Source of the DNA: Halomonas sp.
Lineage (GTDB): Bacteria > Pseudomonadota > Gammaproteobacteria > Pseudomonadales > Halomonadaceae
Reading direction: 5' to 3'
Length of the DNA stretch: 17,406 nt
NCBI GenBank assembly: GCA_007116835.1
Contig: SKHS01000293.1
Coordinates: 1-17,406, forward strand
The notes below the pieces were generated by a model that worked only from the letters and a program-made list of their open reading frames with translations, made no database searches and was not told the origin of the DNA. Shown here in pieces: positions 14,847 through 17,406 of the stretch. Position 1 is the stretch's first letter. Each line of letters opens with the position of its first letter. The translations under genes were made by a program, and so were the position numbers.

Positions 14847-15970
14847 CCATGCGCACCATCCTGAAAAGTTGGATTGATCGCTATTTTTCAGACGAAGAGG
14901 CGTTAATTCTGTTACTGGTATTAGTGGCAGGCTTTGCCGCCATTATTTGGTTTGGCCGCATGTTGGCCCCTTTTTTTACTGCGCTGGTGCTGGCCTTTTT
15001 GTTACAAGGCGTGGTGAGTTCGCTGACTCGCCGAGGGATACCGCACCTGCTAGCGGTGATTCTAGTGTTCTTAGGGTTTATCAGTGTGTTGCTGACACTG
15101 GCGTTTATTTTGATGCCGCTTATCTGGAACCAGCTCGTGGGGCTGGTTCAGGAAACGCCGCGCATGTTTGCCAGTGGCCAGGGATGGTTAGATGATCTTC
15201 AAGCGCGTTACCCCAATCTGATTACACCCGACCAAATGCAAAGCTGGATTGGTGTTGCTAGCCGAGAAATTAGCCAGCTGGGGCAGCGTGCGCTGACGCT
15301 ATCGTTGGCGTCGTTAGGCAATGTCATGTCGCTGATTATCTATCTAGTCTTGGTGCCAATTCTGGTCTTTTTTATGCTCAAAGACCGCCAAGCGTTAGTC
15401 GGTTTCACACTGTCGCTGTTGCCCCAAAAACGCACGCTGCTGACGCGTATTTGGCACGAGATGGATCACCAGATTGCTAACTATATCCGTGGCAAGTCGA
15501 TTGAAATTATTATTGTGGGTACGATTGCTTTCTTCACTTTTGCGTTCTTTGGTTTGCCGTATACCGCACTGCTAGCCGTCGTCGTCGGTCTTTCTGTCTT
15601 AGTGCCTTATATTGGCGCTGCCGTTGTAACCATCCCTGTGGCGGCCGTGGCGGGGTTTCATTTTGGCATTAGCGAGCAGTTTGCGTATGTGCTGATAGCC
15701 TATGGCGTGATTCAAGCGCTGGATGGCAACGTGCTAGCCCCCGTATTGTTCTCTGAAACAAACAATATTCACCCGGTTTCAATTATTGTGGCCGTGCTGT
15801 TTTTTGGCGGTATTTGGGGGTTTTGGGGGGTGTTCTTTGCGATACCCTTGGCCACGCTGCTAAAAGCGCTGGTGTATGCATGGCCAAGGGGGATTGCCGA
15901 GCGGGAGGAAGAGAGGCAGCTTCCGCTGAGCGGTGATAATCAACAGGGAAGCGTAACGCGCCTAGAGTGA
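14843..15970 (+). CDS. perM: AI-2E family (PerM-type) inner-membrane protein
   Basis: This 375-residue polytopic membrane protein belongs to the AI-2E transporter/permease family; substrates are known for few members. Hydrophobic segments lie near 18-37, 41-58, 67-91, 155-179, 214-236, 239-270, 280-300 and 310-345. A soluble loop spans about 95-150. The family signatures GLPYTALLAVVVGLSVLVPYIGA (237-259) and PVSIIVAVLFFGGIWGFWGVF (311-331) are present. The start ATG at 14843 overlaps the tusA-like TGA, with AGGGAAG at 14828-14834; a TTG start ten codons earlier is rejected. The name perM follows the neighbour relation seen in E. coli, where perM adjoins bepA. Function is unknown here. The gene is convergent with bcp across 25 bases. 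Confidence 0.85.
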   Translation: MTMRTILKSWIDRYFSDEEALILLLVLVAGFAAIIWFGRMLAPFFTALVLAFLLQGVVSSLTRRGIPHLLAVILVFLGFISVLLTLAFILMPLIWNQLVGLVQETPRMFASGQGWLDDLQARYPNLITPDQMQSWIGVASREISQLGQRALTLSLASLGNVMSLIIYLVLVPILVFFMLKDRQALVGFTLSLLPQKRTLLTRIWHEMDHQIANYIRGKSIEIIIVGTIAFFTFAFFGLPYTALLAVVVGLSVLVPYIGAAVVTIPVAAVAGFHFGISEQFAYVLIAYGVIQALDGNVLAPVLFSETNNIHPVSIIVAVLFFGGIWGFWGVFFAIPLATLLKALVYAWPRGIAEREEERQLPLSGDNQQGSVTRLE

Positions 15971-15995
15971 CGGATGGCGTGGTATCACCATCGGG

Positions 15996-16469
15996 TCACT
16001 GGGCATTCAGCGCTTCAGCAGCGGCGAGCACTTCATCCACATGTCCCGGTACCTTAACGCCACGCCACTCTTTCGCGAGCTTGCCTTCGCTGTCAATCAG
16101 AAAGGTGCTGCGTTCAATACCCAGGTGCTCTTTGCCATACATTTTCTTGAGCTTGATAACATCGAACAGTTGGCACACCGTTTCGTCTTTATCGGAAATA
16201 AGCTCAAAATTAAAGTCTTGCTTGGCTTTGAAGTTTTCTTGAGCGCGGATACCGTCTCTGGAAACCCCAATAATGACCGTATTGGCAGCGTCGAAGCGCG
16301 CCTTGCGGTCTCGAAAATCGCCTCCTTCTGTTGTGCAGCCCGGGGTGCTTGCTTTGGGATAAAAGAACACAACCACCTGCTTGCCACGCAGCTCAGATAG
16401 CGTCACCGTGGTATTGTTGGTAGCTGGGGCAGAAAAGTCAGGTACCGCTTGTTGAAGGTCGACGGACAT
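15996..16469 (-). CDS. bcp: Thioredoxin-dependent peroxiredoxin, Bcp/PrxQ family
   Basis: Bcp reduces hydrogen and organic peroxides in the cytoplasm. The 157-residue protein has the peroxidatic cysteine C45 in YPKASTPGCTTEG. E. coli Bcp has its resolving cysteine five residues later (C50); here that position is glycine, and the only other cysteine is C99 (DETVCQLFDV), so catalysis may use C99 or an outside thiol. Later conserved parts include KMYGKEHLGIERSTFLID and WRGVKVPGHVDEVLAA. The start ATG at 16469 is chosen over an in-frame ATG at 16499 because AAGGAG lies six bases upstream and MSVDLQQAVPDFSAP is the usual N-terminus. It is driven by its own strong promoter and divergent from dapA. 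Confidence 0.94.
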   Translation of the reverse strand: MSVDLQQAVPDFSAPATNNTTVTLSELRGKQVVVFFYPKASTPGCTTEGGDFRDRKARFDAANTVIIGVSRDGIRAQENFKAKQDFNFELISDKDETVCQLFDVIKLKKMYGKEHLGIERSTFLIDSEGKLAKEWRGVKVPGHVDEVLAAAEALNAQ

Positions 16470-16516
16470 CGCTAGCTCCTTAAATAACGTTGCATGCAAG
16501 GGTGTTTGTCAGGTTG

Positions 16517-16545
16517 ATTACACGCAAGTAGCGCTATCATGTCAA
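16517..16545 (-). promoter_or_regulatory. Strong sigma-70 promoter of bcp
   Basis: On the minus strand a perfect TTGACA (16540-16545) and TGTAAT (16517-16522, five of six matches) are separated by exactly 17 bases. The predicted start is near 16510, giving a leader of about 40 bases. No OxyR-like site is evident. Confidence 0.75.
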
Positions 16546-16607
16546 AGCGAATAAACGGCCAGCCGTATGAGGCAGCGAAAACTCTTCGTGCTTTACGCTG
16601 TACAGGT

Positions 16608-16637
16608 TTGAATCGGCTGAGTACCATTTGCGCTAAT
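16608..16637 (+). promoter_or_regulatory. Possible dapA promoter
   Basis: TTGAAT (16608-16613) and GCTAAT (16632-16637) are 18 bases apart, about 30 bases before the start codon. Only moderate consensus match. Confidence 0.35.
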
Positions 16638-16666
16638 TTTATCATTTTGCAGGTGAGGAAAAACGG

Positions 16667-17406
16667 ATGATCACAGGCAGCATTGTCGCCCTGGCGACGC
16701 CGATGAAGGTCAATGGCGACATCGACTGGGAGGCGCTTCGTCGTCTGGTGAACTTCCATCTCGACAATGGTACCGACGCCATTGTCGCTGCGGGCACCAC
16801 GGGAGAACCGACGACCATGTCGTTCGCGGAGCACTTTGACGTGATTCGCAGCGTGGTAGAAGAGGTTAATGGCCGTATTCCGGTGATTGCGGGTACGGGG
16901 GCTAACGCCACCTCTGAAGCAGTAGAACTAGCGCGCTATGCCAGTGAAGTGGGGGCAGACTACTGCCTATCGGTTTGCCCTTACTACAACAAGCCGACCC
17001 AAGAAGGGCTGTACCAACACTTCAAAGCCGTTGCAGAAGGCAGTAATCTTCCGGTGATTTTGTATAACGTGCCCGGTCGTACCTGCTCTGATCTCTATAA
17101 TGAAACGGTAGTGCGCTTGGCTGAAGTAAAAAATATCATCGGTTTAAAAGACGCGACCGGGAACCTTGAGCGTGCAGAGGATCTAATCTCTCGCTTGAAA
17201 GGCAGCGACTTTATGCTCTACTCCGGTGATGATGCTACCGCCTGTGACTTTATGTTGATGGGGGGGCATGGCGATATTTCGGTCACCGCGAATGTGGCAC
17301 CCAAAGCGATGCACGACCTTTGTGCCGCTGCTATGGCGGGAGATTCGGACAAAGCGCATCAAATCAATACGCGTTTGATGCCGCTGCATACCAACTTGGG
17401 TATCGA
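16667..17406 (+). CDS. dapA: 4-hydroxy-tetrahydrodipicolinate synthase, 3' end cut by window
   Basis: DapA condenses pyruvate with aspartate semialdehyde, the first committed step to diaminopimelate and lysine. The 246 visible codons cover most of the TIM barrel (family about 292). The Schiff-base lysine is K161 in GLKDATGN, Y133 sits in LYNVPGRT, and the GTTGE loop holds the threonines of the proton relay. PYYNKPTQEGLYQHF and YSGDDATACDFMLMGG are conserved. After GTTGE the sequence reads PTTM where S-A-T-L is usual, a mild variation. The ATG at 16667 follows AGGTGAGGA at 16651-16659. bcp is divergent upstream; in E. coli and Pseudomonas a gcvR-type gene sits between bcp and dapA, and none is present here. 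Confidence 0.97.
   Translation, partial: MITGSIVALATPMKVNGDIDWEALRRLVNFHLDNGTDAIVAAGTTGEPTTMSFAEHFDVIRSVVEEVNGRIPVIAGTGANATSEAVELARYASEVGADYCLSVCPYYNKPTQEGLYQHFKAVAEGSNLPVILYNVPGRTCSDLYNETVVRLAEVKNIIGLKDATGNLERAEDLISRLKGSDFMLYSGDDATACDFMLMGGHGDISVTANVAPKAMHDLCAAAMAGDSDKAHQINTRLMPLHTNLGI

Noticed and set aside
16041..16400. 119-codon plus-strand ORF opposite bcp
   Set aside because: Antisense shadow of bcp, whose frame has the peroxiredoxin motif and a strong promoter and ribosome site.

Overview
The window is an ordinary stretch of a gammaproteobacterial chromosome, densely packed with housekeeping genes. Gene order and protein style suggest a Halomonas-like member of the Oceanospirillales; this is inferred from recalled family resemblance, not from a search. 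mltF and purL are divergent, as in enterobacteria and pseudomonads. The block nadA, bepA, a tusA-like gene, perM, bcp and dapA resembles the Pseudomonas arrangement. ScpAB is present, and its subunits carry long acidic tails, which fits a moderately halophilic lifestyle. I see no insertion sequence, prophage, CRISPR array or defence system.

Layout. 1-1296 (minus) is mltF, a murein lytic transglycosylase cut by the window edge. 1481-5407 is purL (purine synthesis), closed by a clear intrinsic terminator. 5645-8267 is a crotonase-fold gene followed after one base by a RadD-type SF2 helicase. 8330-11011 is a tightly overlapping scpA-scpB-rluB operon (chromosome condensation plus 23S rRNA pseudouridylation). 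11130-11374 holds two identical tRNA-Lys(UUU) genes behind a strong promoter and before a strong terminator. 11662-12690 is nadA (NAD synthesis), preceded by a GC-rich, highly foldable stretch. 12777-14231 (minus) is bepA. 14505-15970 is a tusA-like/perM operon. 15996-16469 (minus) is bcp with a near-consensus promoter, and 16667 to the window end is dapA (lysine and peptidoglycan precursor), truncated.

The most unusual DNA lies between bepA and the tusA-like gene and in the start of that gene. Within about 320 bases there are three separate tandem arrays: an 18-nt unit on the bepA side, a 14-nt unit on the tusA side, and a 15-nt in-frame unit encoding KTEPV repeats. A large imperfect inverted repeat sits between the first two and could hold two face-to-face promoters. 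Because every 14-nt unit repeats ATGA, the tusA-side array reads as a chain of five-codon ORFs with stop/start overlaps, and the last ends at the tusA Shine-Dalgarno sequence.

The second region worth attention is 11505-11642 upstream of nadA. It has a long-range closing stem, several internal hairpins and two mutually exclusive stems, and matches no riboswitch class I can recognise. No entirely new multi-gene system is evident; the novelty candidates are regulatory or repeat structures.
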